Positions 28,228-37,658 of a DNA stretch of 43,562 nucleotides are shown here, in pieces (the stretch's first letter is position 1; the number at the start of each line of letters is the position of its first letter). Origin of the DNA: Xanthomonas populi (GTDB lineage Bacteria > Pseudomonadota > Gammaproteobacteria > Xanthomonadales > Xanthomonadaceae); assembly GCF_002940065.1 (NCBI RefSeq), contig NZ_MDEJ01000019.1, forward strand, positions 1 through 43,562, given 5' to 3'. The position numbers and the translations under genes were made by a program. Under the pieces are notes generated by a model. That model was not told the origin of the DNA. It made no database searches and saw nothing but the letters and a program-made list of their open reading frames with translations.

Positions 28228-29078
28228 CAGTTCCATTCTCCATCGAAGACAAACACGGCCGGGCCGGACATCACCACGTCCTGCTGATCGTCTGCCCAGC
28301 GGATGCGCAGTTCCCCACCGGGCAGGGACACCCGCACGTCGCGTTCCACACGGCCGCGCTGCATCAGCACAACGGCCGCCGCACAGGCGCCACTGCCGCA
28401 GGCCAGGGTTTCGCCGACACCGCGCTCGAACACGCGCAGGCGCACATGCGTCGGGTCGACGACCTGGACAAAGCCGACGTTGACCGAATCGGGGAACGCG
28501 GCGTTCTGCTGCAACAGCGCACCCACGCGCTCGACCGGCGCCGCATCCACGCGACCCACTTCGACCACAGCGTGCGGGTTGCCCATCGAGACCGCGCCAA
28601 AGCGCACGGTCTCCCCGTGCACCGGCAGCGCGTATTCCTCGCGCGCATGTGCAAAGCCGGCCAACGGGATCTGTGCGGGCTCGAAGTGCGGCACACCCAT
28701 CGCCACCGCATAGGTGCCGGCGTCCAGACGCTGCACGCGGTGTGCGGTGAACGGACTGTCAATGACAAAATCATCGTCCTGCGCTGCGCCAGCGCGTACC
28801 AACCAGGCAGCGACACAGCGCGCACCGTTGCCGCATTGGCGCGCGGCCGACCCGTCGGAATTCCAGATGCCGTAGGCGGCCACTGCCTCGCTGCTGCGCG
28901 GGGCTTGGATGGTCAGGATCTGGTCGCAACCCACCCCGAAGTGGCGATCCGCCAGACGTGCGGCCAGCGCGGCATCCGGCGGCGGCATGCCGTCGCGCAG
29001 GTCCAGCACCACGAAATCGTTGCCGGCGCCATGCATTTTGGTGAAACGCAGACGCGCGCTGCGACCGTCAGCGCTCAT
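28227..29078 (-). CDS. dapF: Diaminopimelate epimerase DapF
   Basis: A 283-residue enzyme converting LL- to meso-diaminopimelate for lysine and peptidoglycan synthesis. The two catalytic cysteines sit in RQCGNGARC (Cys82) and [10 protein letters not shown] (Cys227). Other family blocks are [17 protein letters not shown] near the start and [11 protein letters not shown]. Length is normal. The start overlaps the lptM-like gene by 11 bases, and the stop overlaps DUF484. Confidence 0.97.
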   Translation of the reverse strand: MSADGRSARLRFTKMHGAGNDFVVLDLRDGMPPPDAALAARLADRHFGVGCDQILTIQAPRSSEAVAAYGIWNSDGSAARQCGNGARCVAAWLVRAGAAQDDDFVIDSPFTAHRVQRLDAGTYAVAMGVPHFEPAQIPLAGFAHAREEYALPVHGETVRFGAVSMGNPHAVVEVGRVDAAPVERVGALLQQNAAFPDSVNVGFVQVVDPTHVRLRVFERGVGETLACGSGACAAAVVLMQRGRVERDVRVSLPGGELRIRWADDQQDVVMSGPAVFVFDGEWN

Positions 29079-29304
29079 TGCCGCTGCTAGCGGGCTGGTC
29101 GGTAGTGGAAGCGGGCTTAGCGTCGGTGTCGACCGGCGCAGGTGCCGGCGTCGACTTGTCCGGCGGCTGCGGCACGGGCTGGGCTTCCACAGGCACCGGC
29201 TTCTGCGGCATCACCAGCGGGCCCTTGTTGCCGCAGGCGGCAAGCAGGGCAAAGGTCGCACCAATCAGTGCGAGACGAACAGGCGATCGGGACATAAGGC
29301 TCAT
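29068..29304 (-). CDS. lptM: Small lipoprotein, LptM (YifL) type
   Basis: 78 residues with a lipoprotein signal peptide ending in the lipobox LLAAC and the mature start [10 protein letters not shown], the hallmark of the LptM/YifL family. This lipoprotein assists maturation of the LptDE lipopolysaccharide translocon. The remainder (about 35-78) is Pro/Ala/Ser-rich and probably disordered. It sits directly upstream of dapF with an 11-base overlap, as in other gammaproteobacteria. ATG 29304 and ATG 29295 are both possible starts. Confidence 0.85.
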   Translation of the reverse strand: MSLMSRSPVRLALIGATFALLAACGNKGPLVMPQKPVPVEAQPVPQPPDKSTPAPAPVDTDAKPASTTDQPASSGNER

Positions 29305-29343
29305 GCACCGAAGTATAGCCAGAACACCCTGACTGACGTGCGC

Positions 29344-29742
29344 TCAGTGCGCAGTGGGCAGCGCGCGCGGTGGCGGCTCGGGGCGCAGCCACAGCCAGAT
29401 CGCCACCACCGCCATGATGCCGATCGACAGGTATTTGAGCCAGAATACCGGCACGCACCACAGCATGATGCCGGCGCAGACGGTCATGGTGAGGGTGGCC
29501 ATCCATTTGGCCTTGCGGCTGACCGCGAGATACGTCTGCCATTCAACGATGGCCGGGCCGAAGCGCGCATGCGAGAGCAGCCAGTTGTGCAGACGCTCGG
29601 AGCCATGCGAGGCGGCCCAGGCGGAGATCAGGATGAAAACGGTGGTCGGCAAACCGGTCACAAAAATACCGACGATACCGGTGGCCAGGCTGGCGTACGC
29701 CAGCAACCACCAGGCCCAGCGGAATCGAGTCGGTCGCGTCAT
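29344..29742 (-). CDS. DUF454 (YbaN-type) inner-membrane protein
   Basis: 132 residues with about four hydrophobic segments: WAWWLLAYASLATGIVGIF (8-26), then FILISAWAASHGS, MTVCAGIMLWCVPVFW and a C-terminal helix. The GLPTTVFILIS... and SHARFGPAIVEWQ blocks are typical of DUF454/YbaN; the function is unknown. I used ATG 29742; the frame stays open to 29883, but that extension lies in repeat-like intergenic sequence. It is 39 bases upstream of the lptM gene on the same strand. Confidence 0.85.
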   Translation of the reverse strand: MTRPTRFRWAWWLLAYASLATGIVGIFVTGLPTTVFILISAWAASHGSERLHNWLLSHARFGPAIVEWQTYLAVSRKAKWMATLTMTVCAGIMLWCVPVFWLKYLSIGIMAVVAIWLWLRPEPPPRALPTAH

Positions 29743-29787
29743 GGGGAAATGATACGGCCAGTCGGGGTTGAGGTGGTCAGGGCATCC

Positions 29788-29833
29788 TCTTCTCCCAGCG
29801 GGAAAAGGTGCCCAAATGGCGGATGAAGGTACG
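29788..29833. repeat. Dispersed hairpin repeat, copy 2
   Basis: TCTTCTCCCAGCGGGAAAAG followed by GTGCCCAAATGGCGGATGAA. It is a diverged copy of the element at 13758-13800. At about 29865-29900 it is followed by GAATCCCAAATCCCAAACCC-type repeats. Confidence 0.6.
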
Positions 29834-29905
29834 TCTGCACGCAGGGACGGGAGATTCTTGCTCTTACGAATCCCAAATCCCAAACCCCCAACCCCAGCCC
29901 CTCAA

Positions 29906-32029
29906 CTACTTGACCCCAAGCTGATCCAGCACGAACGCATACGATTCGGCCGCCTCGCGATAGCGACGGAAACGGCCGGATTTGCCGCCGTGGCCGGCTT
30001 CCATGTTGGTGCGGAACACGATCGGCTGGGTACCGGTGTTGTCGTCGCGCAATTTGGCGACCCACTTGGCCGGTTCCCAGTACTGCACCTGCGAATCCCA
30101 CAAACCGGTGCCGACGAACAACGCAGGATACGCCTGTTTCCGCACGTTGTCGTACGGGGAGTACGACAGCATGTAGTCGTAATAGTCCTTGTTCTGCGGG
30201 TTGCCCCACTCATCGTACTCGTTGGTGGTGAGCGGAATGCTGGCGTCGAGCATGGTAGTGACCACATCGACGAACGGCACCTGCGCGACCATCACGCGGT
30301 AATCCTGCGGGGCCATGTTCGCCACCGCGCCCATCAACAGGCCACCCGCACTACCGCCAGACGCGGCGACGCGATCCTTGGCTGCGTAGCCCTGCGCAAC
30401 CAGCCCGCGGGTGACATCGATAAAGTCGGTGAACGTGTTCTTCTTGTGCAGCAATTTGCCGTCGTCGTACCACTGGCGGCCCATTTCCTGGCCGCCGCGG
30501 ATGTGCGCGATGGCATACACCACGCCACGGTCCACCAGACTGATTGCCGGCAGGTTGAACGCCGGGTCCATCGAGGCACCGTAGCTACCATAGGCGTACT
30601 GGAACAACGCGGCAGTGCCGTCCTTCTTGAAGCCCTGCTTGTAGACCAGCGACACCGGCACCTTGACGCCATCGCGCGCGGTCACCCACACGCGCTCGGT
30701 AGCGTACCTGCTGGCGTTGTAGCCGATCACCGGCTGCTGCTTGAGCAACTTGCGCTCGCCGGTCTGCGTATTGAGTTCGTAGGTCGTTGCCGGTGTGGTC
30801 AGCGAGGTATAGCTGTAACGCAGCCACGCGGTGTCAGGCTCGGAATTGATCGCCAGGCCCATTGAATACGCCGGCTCATCTGCCTTGACGTATTGAGCCC
30901 CACCTGCAAGAGCCCGCACATCCATGTGCGGACTGTTGAATTTAAGTCGCACGCGTTCCAGCCCACCGGAGCGCTCTTCGATCGCGGTAAACCCATCGAA
31001 CAACTGGAAATTTTCGATATAGACCGCGTCGTCGTGCGCCACCCAATCGGTCCACTGCTTGCGCGTGGCCGCGTCCGTGGGCGCGGTCACCAGCTTGAAG
31101 TTCTTGGCGCCATCGGCATTGGTGCGGATCACCCAACGACCATCGAAATGCTCGGGGTGATATTCGACATCGTGTTGGCGCTTGGCCAGCACCGTGAAGC
31201 GCTCGGGCTTGTCGGCCGGTGCGTAGCGCGATTCGGACGACACCGTGCTTTCCACGCCGATGACGATGTACTTGTCGTCACGGGTACGGCCGATGCCCAT
31301 GTAAAAGCTGTCGTCCTTCTCTTCATAGACCAGCACGTCGTTCTTGGAGGGCGTGCCCAGCACGTGCTTCTTCACGCGCACCGTGAGCAGTGTTTCCGGG
31401 TCGTTTTCGATATAGAACAGGGTCTTGTTGTCGTCGGCCCAGACCACGTTCGCCGCGACGCCTTCCACGGTGTCGGGGTAGATCTCGCCGGTGTCCAGAT
31501 TCTTGAAACGAATCGTGTACTGGCGACGACCCACGGCGTCGTCGGCCCAGGCCAGGATGCGATTGTCCTGACTGACTTCCGCATCGCCGACACTGAAATA
31601 GCCTTTGCCTTCGGCCAGCTGATTGACGTCCAGCAAAATTTGTTCGGGCGCCTCCATGCTGCCCTTGCGGCGCGCCTGGATTGGGTAATCCTTGCCGGCT
31701 TCGAAACGAGTGTAGTACCAGTAGCCACGTGCGCGATACGGCACGCTGGCGTCGTCCTGCTTGATGCGCCCGACAATTTCGGTATACAGCGTGTCTTCCA
31801 GCGGCTTCAGCGGCGCCATCAACGCGTCGGTGTAGGCGTTCTCGGCAGTGAGATAGGCGAGCATCGCCTTGTCTTGCCGCTTATCGTCGCGCAACCAGTA
31901 GTAGTCGTCGTTGCGGGTGGCACCGAACGGGGTCTTGACTACATGCGGATGCTTGGCCACGTCCGGCGGCGACGGGAGAGCTGCAAAGGCGGAAGGAGCA
32001 GAGGTGGTCATCAGGCTGGCGATCAACAA
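29906..32029 (-). CDS. S9A oligopeptidase B, probably frameshifted in the signal peptide
   Basis: A 707-residue serine peptidase of the prolyl oligopeptidase family that cleaves short peptides, oligopeptidase-B type (after basic residues). An N-terminal beta-propeller (to about 410) precedes the alpha/beta hydrolase, with nucleophile motif AASGGSAGGLLMGAV (Ser) and the His in EAGHGGKSGRF. The open frame can only start at a TTG (32029) inside what looks like a signal peptide (LIASLMTTSAPSAFA). A normal ATG with MKPVLTL lies at 32048 in another frame, and 32048-29906 is one base more than a multiple of three. A single-base insertion near 32025-32030 therefore probably removed the export signal. 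The enzyme body is otherwise intact. Confidence 0.85.
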   Translation of the reverse strand: MLIASLMTTSAPSAFAALPSPPDVAKHPHVVKTPFGATRNDDYYWLRDDKRQDKAMLAYLTAENAYTDALMAPLKPLEDTLYTEIVGRIKQDDASVPYRARGYWYYTRFEAGKDYPIQARRKGSMEAPEQILLDVNQLAEGKGYFSVGDAEVSQDNRILAWADDAVGRRQYTIRFKNLDTGEIYPDTVEGVAANVVWADDNKTLFYIENDPETLLTVRVKKHVLGTPSKNDVLVYEEKDDSFYMGIGRTRDDKYIVIGVESTVSSESRYAPADKPERFTVLAKRQHDVEYHPEHFDGRWVIRTNADGAKNFKLVTAPTDAATRKQWTDWVAHDDAVYIENFQLFDGFTAIEERSGGLERVRLKFNSPHMDVRALAGGAQYVKADEPAYSMGLAINSEPDTAWLRYSYTSLTTPATTYELNTQTGERKLLKQQPVIGYNASRYATERVWVTARDGVKVPVSLVYKQGFKKDGTAALFQYAYGSYGASMDPAFNLPAISLVDRGVVYAIAHIRGGQEMGRQWYDDGKLLHKKNTFTDFIDVTRGLVAQGYAAKDRVAASGGSAGGLLMGAVANMAPQDYRVMVAQVPFVDVVTTMLDASIPLTTNEYDEWGNPQNKDYYDYMLSYSPYDNVRKQAYPALFVGTGLWDSQVQYWEPAKWVAKLRDDNTGTQPIVFRTNMEAGHGGKSGRFRRYREAAESYAFVLDQLGVK

Positions 32030-32048
32030 GAGTCAGGACAGGCTTCAT

Positions 32049-32396
32049 CAGATTGGGGGCCATTGGATGAACGCAATGCCATCCCAGCGCCCGAGTGTAG
32101 AAGAGACCGGCGCGCAGCGTCATGTGCCAGGAGATTGGTACCGCGTGGAACGGAGAAGTGGCGATGTCTCATGGCCTATGGCCCAGGTCCGGATGATCGT
32201 GTGTGGCCGTGCGGCAGAGCGGGCAGCGACCGCCCGATGCCGATGCCGTGCGTGTCTGCGCGCAAGGACTGCGCGCATTCGACCAGCACGCACCTGGTCC
32301 CCACAGGCATCCATGGTTTCGCACGTGCACGAACACGCGGTGATCTTTGCCGCGCGGTAACAAAACCTGTGCACTGGCTGGTCTACCATCCTGCCG
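32049..32396. other. Divergent spacer between the S9 peptidase and the aminotransferase
   Basis: 348 bases carrying both promoters. No gene, RNA or clear dyad was recognised. Confidence 0.4.
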
Positions 32397-33617
32397 ATGG
32401 ATACCACGCCTCCGCACTCCTCCGGGTATAGCCGTCGCAGCCAGGACATCGCGCCGTTCCATGTGATGTCGCTCCTGGCGCGCGCCAACGCGCTCGAACA
32501 GGCCGGCCACGATGTGATCCACCTGGAAATCGGCGAGCCGGATTTCACCACCGCTGCACCGATCGTTGCCGCGGGACAGGCTGCATTGGCCGCCGGGCAC
32601 ACCCGCTACACCGCCGCACGCGGCCTTCCCGCACTGCGCATAGCCATCGCCGGTTTCTATGCGCAGCGCTACGGGTGCGATATCGATCCGGAACGGATCC
32701 TGGTTACGCCTGGCGGTTCCGGCGCGCTGCTGCTGGCCAGCAGCCTGCTGGTCGACCCGAACAAACACTGGCTGCTCGCCGACCCCGGCTATCCGTGCAA
32801 CCGGCACTTTCTGCGTCTGGTCGAAGGCGCCGCGCAGCTGGTGCCGGTTGGCGCGGATACCGATTACCAACTGACGCCAGGCCTGGTCGACGCCTGCTGG
32901 AATGCCGACAGCGTCGGTGCACTGGTCGCCTCGCCGGCCAATCCCACCGGCAGTGTGCTGTCGCGCGCGCAACTGGCCGCGTTGTCGCAGGCGTTGCGGG
33001 CTCGTGGCGGTCATCTGGTGGTGGATGAGATCTACCACGGCCTGACCTATGGGCTGGACGCGCACAGCGTGCTGGAAGTGGACGATGGCGCCTTCGTGTT
33101 GAACAGTTTTTCCAAGTATTTCGGCATGACCGGTTGGCGGCTGGGCTGGCTGATCGCTCCACCCAAGGCGGTGCCTGAATTGGAGAAACTCGCGCAGAAT
33201 CTTTACATCAGCGCCTCCACGATCGCCCAGCGCGCTGCACTGGCCTGTTTCACGCCAGAAAGCATGGTCATCTTCGAAGCCCGCCGTGCCGAGTTTCAAC
33301 AACGTCGCGATTATTTACTGCCGGCCTTGCGCGCATTAGGCTTCAAAATCGACGTCGAACCGCAAGGCGCGTTTTATCTGTACGCCGATATCAGCGCATT
33401 CTCCGGCGATGCCAAGGCCTTCTGCGCCCACTTCCTGGAAACCGAACATGTCGCCTTCACCCCAGGCATCGACTTCGGCCACCACCGCGCCAACCAGCAT
33501 GTCCGCATCGCGTATACGCAGAGCCTGCCGCGGCTGGGACAGGCGGTTGAGCGCATTGCGCGTGGGTTGCGGCACATCGGAACAGAGGTACCAGACGCGC
33601 TCACGCCATCCATCTGA
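32397..33617 (+). CDS. PLP-dependent aminotransferase, class I/II (AspC/MalY-like)
   Basis: 406 residues of fold-type I aminotransferase. The PLP lysine is Lys240 in NSFSKYFGMTGWRLGW. Other landmarks are IHLEIGEPDF (41-50), TRYTAARGLPALR (69-81), SPANPTGSVLS (179-189) with the PLP Asn, and VVDEIYHGL (208-216) with the Asp and Tyr that hold the cofactor. The exact substrate cannot be read. The ATG at 32397 gives MDTTPPHSSGYSRRSQDIAP, typical of these proteins. It converges with the thioredoxin-like gene, leaving 17 bases between stops. Confidence 0.92.
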   Translation: MDTTPPHSSGYSRRSQDIAPFHVMSLLARANALEQAGHDVIHLEIGEPDFTTAAPIVAAGQAALAAGHTRYTAARGLPALRIAIAGFYAQRYGCDIDPERILVTPGGSGALLLASSLLVDPNKHWLLADPGYPCNRHFLRLVEGAAQLVPVGADTDYQLTPGLVDACWNADSVGALVASPANPTGSVLSRAQLAALSQALRARGGHLVVDEIYHGLTYGLDAHSVLEVDDGAFVLNSFSKYFGMTGWRLGWLIAPPKAVPELEKLAQNLYISASTIAQRAALACFTPESMVIFEARRAEFQQRRDYLLPALRALGFKIDVEPQGAFYLYADISAFSGDAKAFCAHFLETEHVAFTPGIDFGHHRANQHVRIAYTQSLPRLGQAVERIARGLRHIGTEVPDALTPSI

Positions 33618-33634
33618 CAGTGCGGCCTGCGTGC

Positions 33635-34591
33635 CTACTTTACTGGCGTGCTTTGGCCCACGTCACTGTCTGCCGTAGCCGCCGACTCGATGCGCCCCTC
33701 GGACCGTTTGGCAAGCAGCACCTGCAATTGCGTCCAGTTTCCCTCCTGCGGCCAGCCTGAGAAATTGGCAACCACCTTTCCGTCATGTATCAGATAAAAG
33801 GTCGGCGTACCCCAACTGTCGATCATTGACCAATCCGCAGTGTGGCGTGCCAGTACGATGGATTGATCCGTATGCGTCTTATTCCAAGTTTCAAATAACT
33901 CGTAATCAAGACGCAGCCCAACAGGCGCCAACCATACAAGGGTGACGCCACGCAAGAGCGGATGATGCCTCAGATCGTCCATGGCTCTCACTGAAAACCT
34001 GCAGTGCGGAAGGACGACCACGACCAGTGTGTCTCCGCGCAACGGCACCTGGATTTCGCGCAGCCGCCTCTTGTCCTGATCGATGGCATAGGCATTCGGC
34101 CGAACAGCGGACGCCGCCCTTACTACATCGGGTACTGGCTCAAACGCCAAGTCGGGATGATGCAGTGCCAGTCGCTTTGCCTCAGCGAAGCGGCGGAACT
34201 GTAGAAGCGTCTGGTGGTAGCGCTTCACTGCATCGGGCCCTGCGGATGAGCCGTATGCGTCCATGACCTTGATCATGTCATGCAAATAGCGTTCGTCTTT
34301 GGTGTAGTAGGCAAGGCGCTGGCTCGCCTGCGAAAGTATCTCCAGGTCCTCCGCAGAGACGTCAATCAAGTGCGACGCGTTGACCGCAGGCGCAAAACCA
34401 GTGTCGTAAGCATCCGCCAGACGTTGCAGGCGTTCGTTACGGGGAAGGCTCAGAGTCGCATCATCGAGCTCAACCAAGCGGCGGTAAGCATCATTCAGCG
34501 GCTCCGCAGGACCCTGCGCCCGGCACACCCACGTAACCAGCAGAAACACCGGGGCGAGAACCCAGCGGAACCGGTACTGACCAATCGACAT
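33635..34591 (-). CDS. Secreted thioredoxin-fold protein with a one-cysteine active site
   Basis: 318 residues from ATG 34591, preceded by GGAGG eight bases upstream. A signal peptide (about 1-26, RWVLAPVFLLVTWVCRAQ, cleavage near CRA-QG) sends it to the periplasm. The first ~185 residues are helical and unlike known families to my eye. Residues ~186-300 look like a thioredoxin fold: strand TLVVVVLPH, active site CRFS at 197-200 (CxxS instead of CxxC), cis-Pro263 in SWGTPTFYLIHDGKVV. A CxxS protein could be a trapping or reductase/isomerase variant rather than a disulfide oxidase. It lies 135 bases downstream of a small cysteine-tailed secreted protein on the same strand; local sequence is AT-richer than the surroundings. 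Confidence 0.75.
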   Translation of the reverse strand: MSIGQYRFRWVLAPVFLLVTWVCRAQGPAEPLNDAYRRLVELDDATLSLPRNERLQRLADAYDTGFAPAVNASHLIDVSAEDLEILSQASQRLAYYTKDERYLHDMIKVMDAYGSSAGPDAVKRYHQTLLQFRRFAEAKRLALHHPDLAFEPVPDVVRAASAVRPNAYAIDQDKRRLREIQVPLRGDTLVVVVLPHCRFSVRAMDDLRHHPLLRGVTLVWLAPVGLRLDYELFETWNKTHTDQSIVLARHTADWSMIDSWGTPTFYLIHDGKVVANFSGWPQEGNWTQLQVLLAKRSEGRIESAATADSDVGQSTPVK

Positions 34592-34726
34592 GACATCAGC
34601 CTCCAATGGCCTGAATCAGAAAGGGAAGCCGCCCTCACCTTTTGCATCTCTCCACATCGGCAAAAAACGCCATGCCCCAATCATAATGTATCGATGCGGC
34701 CTGGCGAACGCCAGCGCTAGAACTGA

Positions 34727-35285
34727 CTAGCAGTTGGCGCCAACACAAATTTTCCCGAGAGCTTCCACACAGGTAGCCCTGGCTACGCAAGCATGGTCAG
34801 GGTAATCCGCTTTACTGCTCGCTTCCGGGCTGCATCTCCCATCGCCTGGACTTGCAAATGCACGGGAACCTGCAGAAGACATGATCGTCTTGCTAAACCC
34901 ATCGGGCTGCCTCAATCCAGGAATGAGTGTGACTGTTGCCTGCTGACCAAACAGCGCCAGAACTTTATATGCCTCAAGCGCCGTCAACTCGATCGCCAAA
35001 TCCTTGTACGAATAGCTCGCAAGGCCATTTCGCGAAAAGACTAGGCTGTTTAAAAACTTTTCTCTCGCCACAGGAGACAAAAATTTCAAAGGTGATCGAG
35101 CAGGCAGAACCCGTAAATATTCTTGTAATTCCGCTTGAGAGCGAATCGGAGCAACCTCCTGATCCATTAGTCGCTGGTCCAGCGCCGCCCTTATAGTCTC
35201 ATTAGCCCCCCCCTCCATCTTGAGCGCTAACACCGGATACTACGCAATAAATCATACCCATCGCTGCAATTTTCATAATTTTCAT
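34727..35285 (-). CDS. Secreted cysteine-tailed protein, out of frame at a G8 tract
   Basis: AGGAG five bases before ATG 35285 starts a good signal peptide (MKIMKIAAMGMIYCVVSGVS, cleavage after VSA). Seven bases later an eight-G run (35206-35213) leads to TAA after DGGGG. If the run had seven Gs, the frame would continue as QDGGGANETIRAALDQRLMD to the stop at 34727, giving 185 residues. Nothing else interrupts it. The mature protein ends in a cysteine cluster, Cys166-x5-Cys172-x7-Cys180-x4-Cys185, with another at Cys151. I do not recognise the family. The neighbouring secreted CxxS thioredoxin-fold gene suggests a shared disulfide-linked role. It could be a phase-variable gene, a fresh pseudogene or a sequencing error. 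Confidence 0.6.
35206..35213 (-). repeat. Mononucleotide tract, 8 Gs
   Basis: Eight Cs on the plus strand, Gs in the coding direction, placed just after the predicted signal-peptide cleavage site. Loss of one G restores the reading frame of the gene above. Confidence 0.9.
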
Positions 35286-35318
35286 AATATCTCCTATTAT
35301 CAAAATGTATATCGCAAC

Positions 35319-35333
35319 ACTCCCTTTGGGAGT
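35319..35333. promoter_or_regulatory. Perfect dyad upstream of the cysteine-tailed gene
   Basis: ACTCCC-TTT-GGGAGT is a 6-bp inverted repeat with a 3-base loop, 33 bases before the start codon of the minus-strand gene. It could be an operator, a leader hairpin or a terminator of the S9 gene's antisense side; nothing distinguishes these. Confidence 0.35.
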
Positions 35334-35492
35334 TTCCAGTTCGGGACGCCATACATCCGGACACCCGATATTTCTTGATACACCCATTGAAATTAAAATT
35401 CAACCCGTTTTGCGCCGCACTAAATTATTCAGTCGTTGCCGGACTGGGCATGGGCAAAGCCAAAGCCAGCCGGCTAACCGAAACTGAAGCAA

Positions 35493-37587
35493 TCAATCGG
35501 TCAATCGCTCCCACAGGAAGCTGTAGGCCAACGCCGCCATGTGCGCCGCCTGCGCATTGTTGGCCGCACCGCCGTGGCCGCCTTCGATATTCTCGTAGTA
35601 GGTCACGTCCTTGCCGGCCTCGATCATCTTGGCGGCCATCTTGCGCGCGTGGCCCGGGTGCACGCGGTCGTCGCGCGTGGAGGTGAGGAAGATCACCGGT
35701 GGGTAGGTCTTCTTCGGGTCGAACAGATGATACGGCGAGAAGGTCTGGATGAACTTCCAGTCGTCGGTATCCGGGTTGCCGTATTCGGCCATCCACGAGG
35801 CGCCAGCCAGCAGGTGGCTGTAGCGCTTCATGTCCAGCAGCGGCACCTGCACCACCACCGCACCGAACAGTTCCGGATACTGGGTCAGCATGTTGCCGGT
35901 CATCAGGCCGCCGTTGCTGCCGCCCTGCACGCCAAGATGCTTGGTCGAGGTGATCTTGCGCGCGACCAGATCCTTGGCCACTGCAGCCATGTCTTCGTAG
36001 GCCTTGTGGCGATTCTGCTTGAGCGCGGCCTGGTGCCAGCGCGGGCCGTATTCGCCGCCGCCGCGGATGTTGGCCACCACGTAGACGCCACCCTTTTCCA
36101 GCCAGGCGCGGCCCATCGAGCCGGAATAATTCGGCGTCATCGAAATCTCGAAGCCGCCATAGCCATACAGCAACGTCGGCGCACTGCCATCGAGTTTCAA
36201 CGCCTTCGGGCGCACCAGGAAATACGGCACGCGGGTGCCGTCCTTGCTGGTAGCGAAGTGCTGCTCGATGCTGTCCTTGCCGGCATCGAAGAACGCCGGC
36301 ATGGTCTTGAGCGGCTGCGGCGCGGTGCCCACCTCCCCCCACGACAACGTGGTGGGGGTTCAGATAATCGGTGACGGTCAACCACAGCGCGTCGCTGTCA
36401 TCGCTGTCCACCGCGCTGACATCCACGGTGCCGAATGCCGGCGCACCGACGAAGGCGCTCTTCTTCCAGCCATCCTGCGAGGGGGTGATCACGCTCAGAC
36501 GGTTCTTGACGTCTTCCAGCACATTCAACACCAGGTGCGACTTGGTCCAGGCGATGCCGGCCAGCGAGGTGGTGTCGGTGGGCTCGAACAGCACATCGAA
36601 GTTGCGCTTGCCCGCCATGAAGTCGTCAAAGCGCGTCGCCAGCAGCGAGCCGGCCTTGTAGGTCTTGCCGCCCACCGTCCACGGTTCGCGCAGTTCCAGG
36701 GTCAGCCATTGCCGCTTGACCGACTTGCTGGCCGAATTTGGCGCATCCACCTTGACCAGCTTGCCGTCGGCGCCCTTGAGATACATCTCGTCGTTGTAGA
36801 AGGCCAGCGCGCGGCTGACGAAATCGCGCTCGAATCCGGGCGTGTCATCGTGCATGGCGGCGATGTACATATCGGTCGGCTTGCCTTCGTACACCACCGT
36901 GGCGGCGCTCAGCGCGGTGCCGCGCTTCCACTGCTTGGCGATGCGCGGGTAGCCGGAGCTGGTCAGTGCGCCGGGGCCGAAATCGGTAAAGACGTAAACG
37001 GTGTCCTTGTCGATCCAGCCCAGGCCACCCTTGGCTTCCGGACGGAAGAAACCGTCCTTGACCCACTGCTTGCCGGCCAGATCGAATTCGCGCGTGACAT
37101 CGGCATCTGCGCCGCCGCGCGACAGCGAGATCAGGCAGCGTTGGTAATCCGGGCGCAGGCAATCGGCGCCGTGCCAGACCCAGTTCTCGCCTTCGGCCTT
37201 GTTGAGCGCATCCAGGTCCAGCACGGTTTCCCACTGGGGCGCCGGCTTGCGGTACTCGTCCAGCGTGGTGCGCCGCCACAGCCCGCGCTCGTGCTGCTTG
37301 TCCTTCCAGAAGTTGTAGTAATACGGGCCGATCTTCTGGACGCCGGGAATCTTCGCGTCCGAATCCAGCACCTCACGGATGCTGGTTTCCATCTGCGTGA
37401 ACGCCGGGGTGGCGGCCAGCCGCACTTCGGTCTTGGCGTTTTGCGCCTTCACCCACTCCAGCGACTTGGCGCCGGTGACATCTTCCAGCCAGGTGTAGGG
37501 ATCGTTGGGCACGGCGGTTTCCTCTGCAGAGACGGCGCCAGCGGTGATCAGGCCGGCAACCAGGCAGATCGAGGCGAACTTGGACAT
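35493..37587 (-). pseudogene. S9A prolyl oligopeptidase-family peptidase, frameshifted
   Basis: About 697 codons from ATG 37587 with a signal peptide (MSKFASICLVAGLITAGAVS). The beta-propeller half reads well to TVTDYLNP (about 36362). There a run of five Gs on the plus strand (36354-36358) forces HHVVVGGGG; with four, the frame would be PTTLSWGEVGTAPQPLKTMP and continue into the catalytic half (35493-36347). That half has the nucleophile motif VQGGSNGGLMTGN, Asp in TRDDRVHPGH and His in IEGGHGGAANN. The total length is one base over a multiple of three. Without correction the propeller and the catalytic domain are made apart, so the product should be inactive. It is the second damaged secreted S9 peptidase in 8 kb. 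Confidence 0.88.
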
Positions 37588-37658
37588 GAATTTTCCGAGA
37601 GAACGAGCGGACGGCCGGACCGTAGCACAGCCCTCCGCCCGCCCGGCCCTGCCGAAGG

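Noticed and set aside
32169-33302. A 377-codon frame antisense to the aminotransferase.
   Set aside because: The sense gene has all PLP motifs; the antisense frame has none and no start signal.
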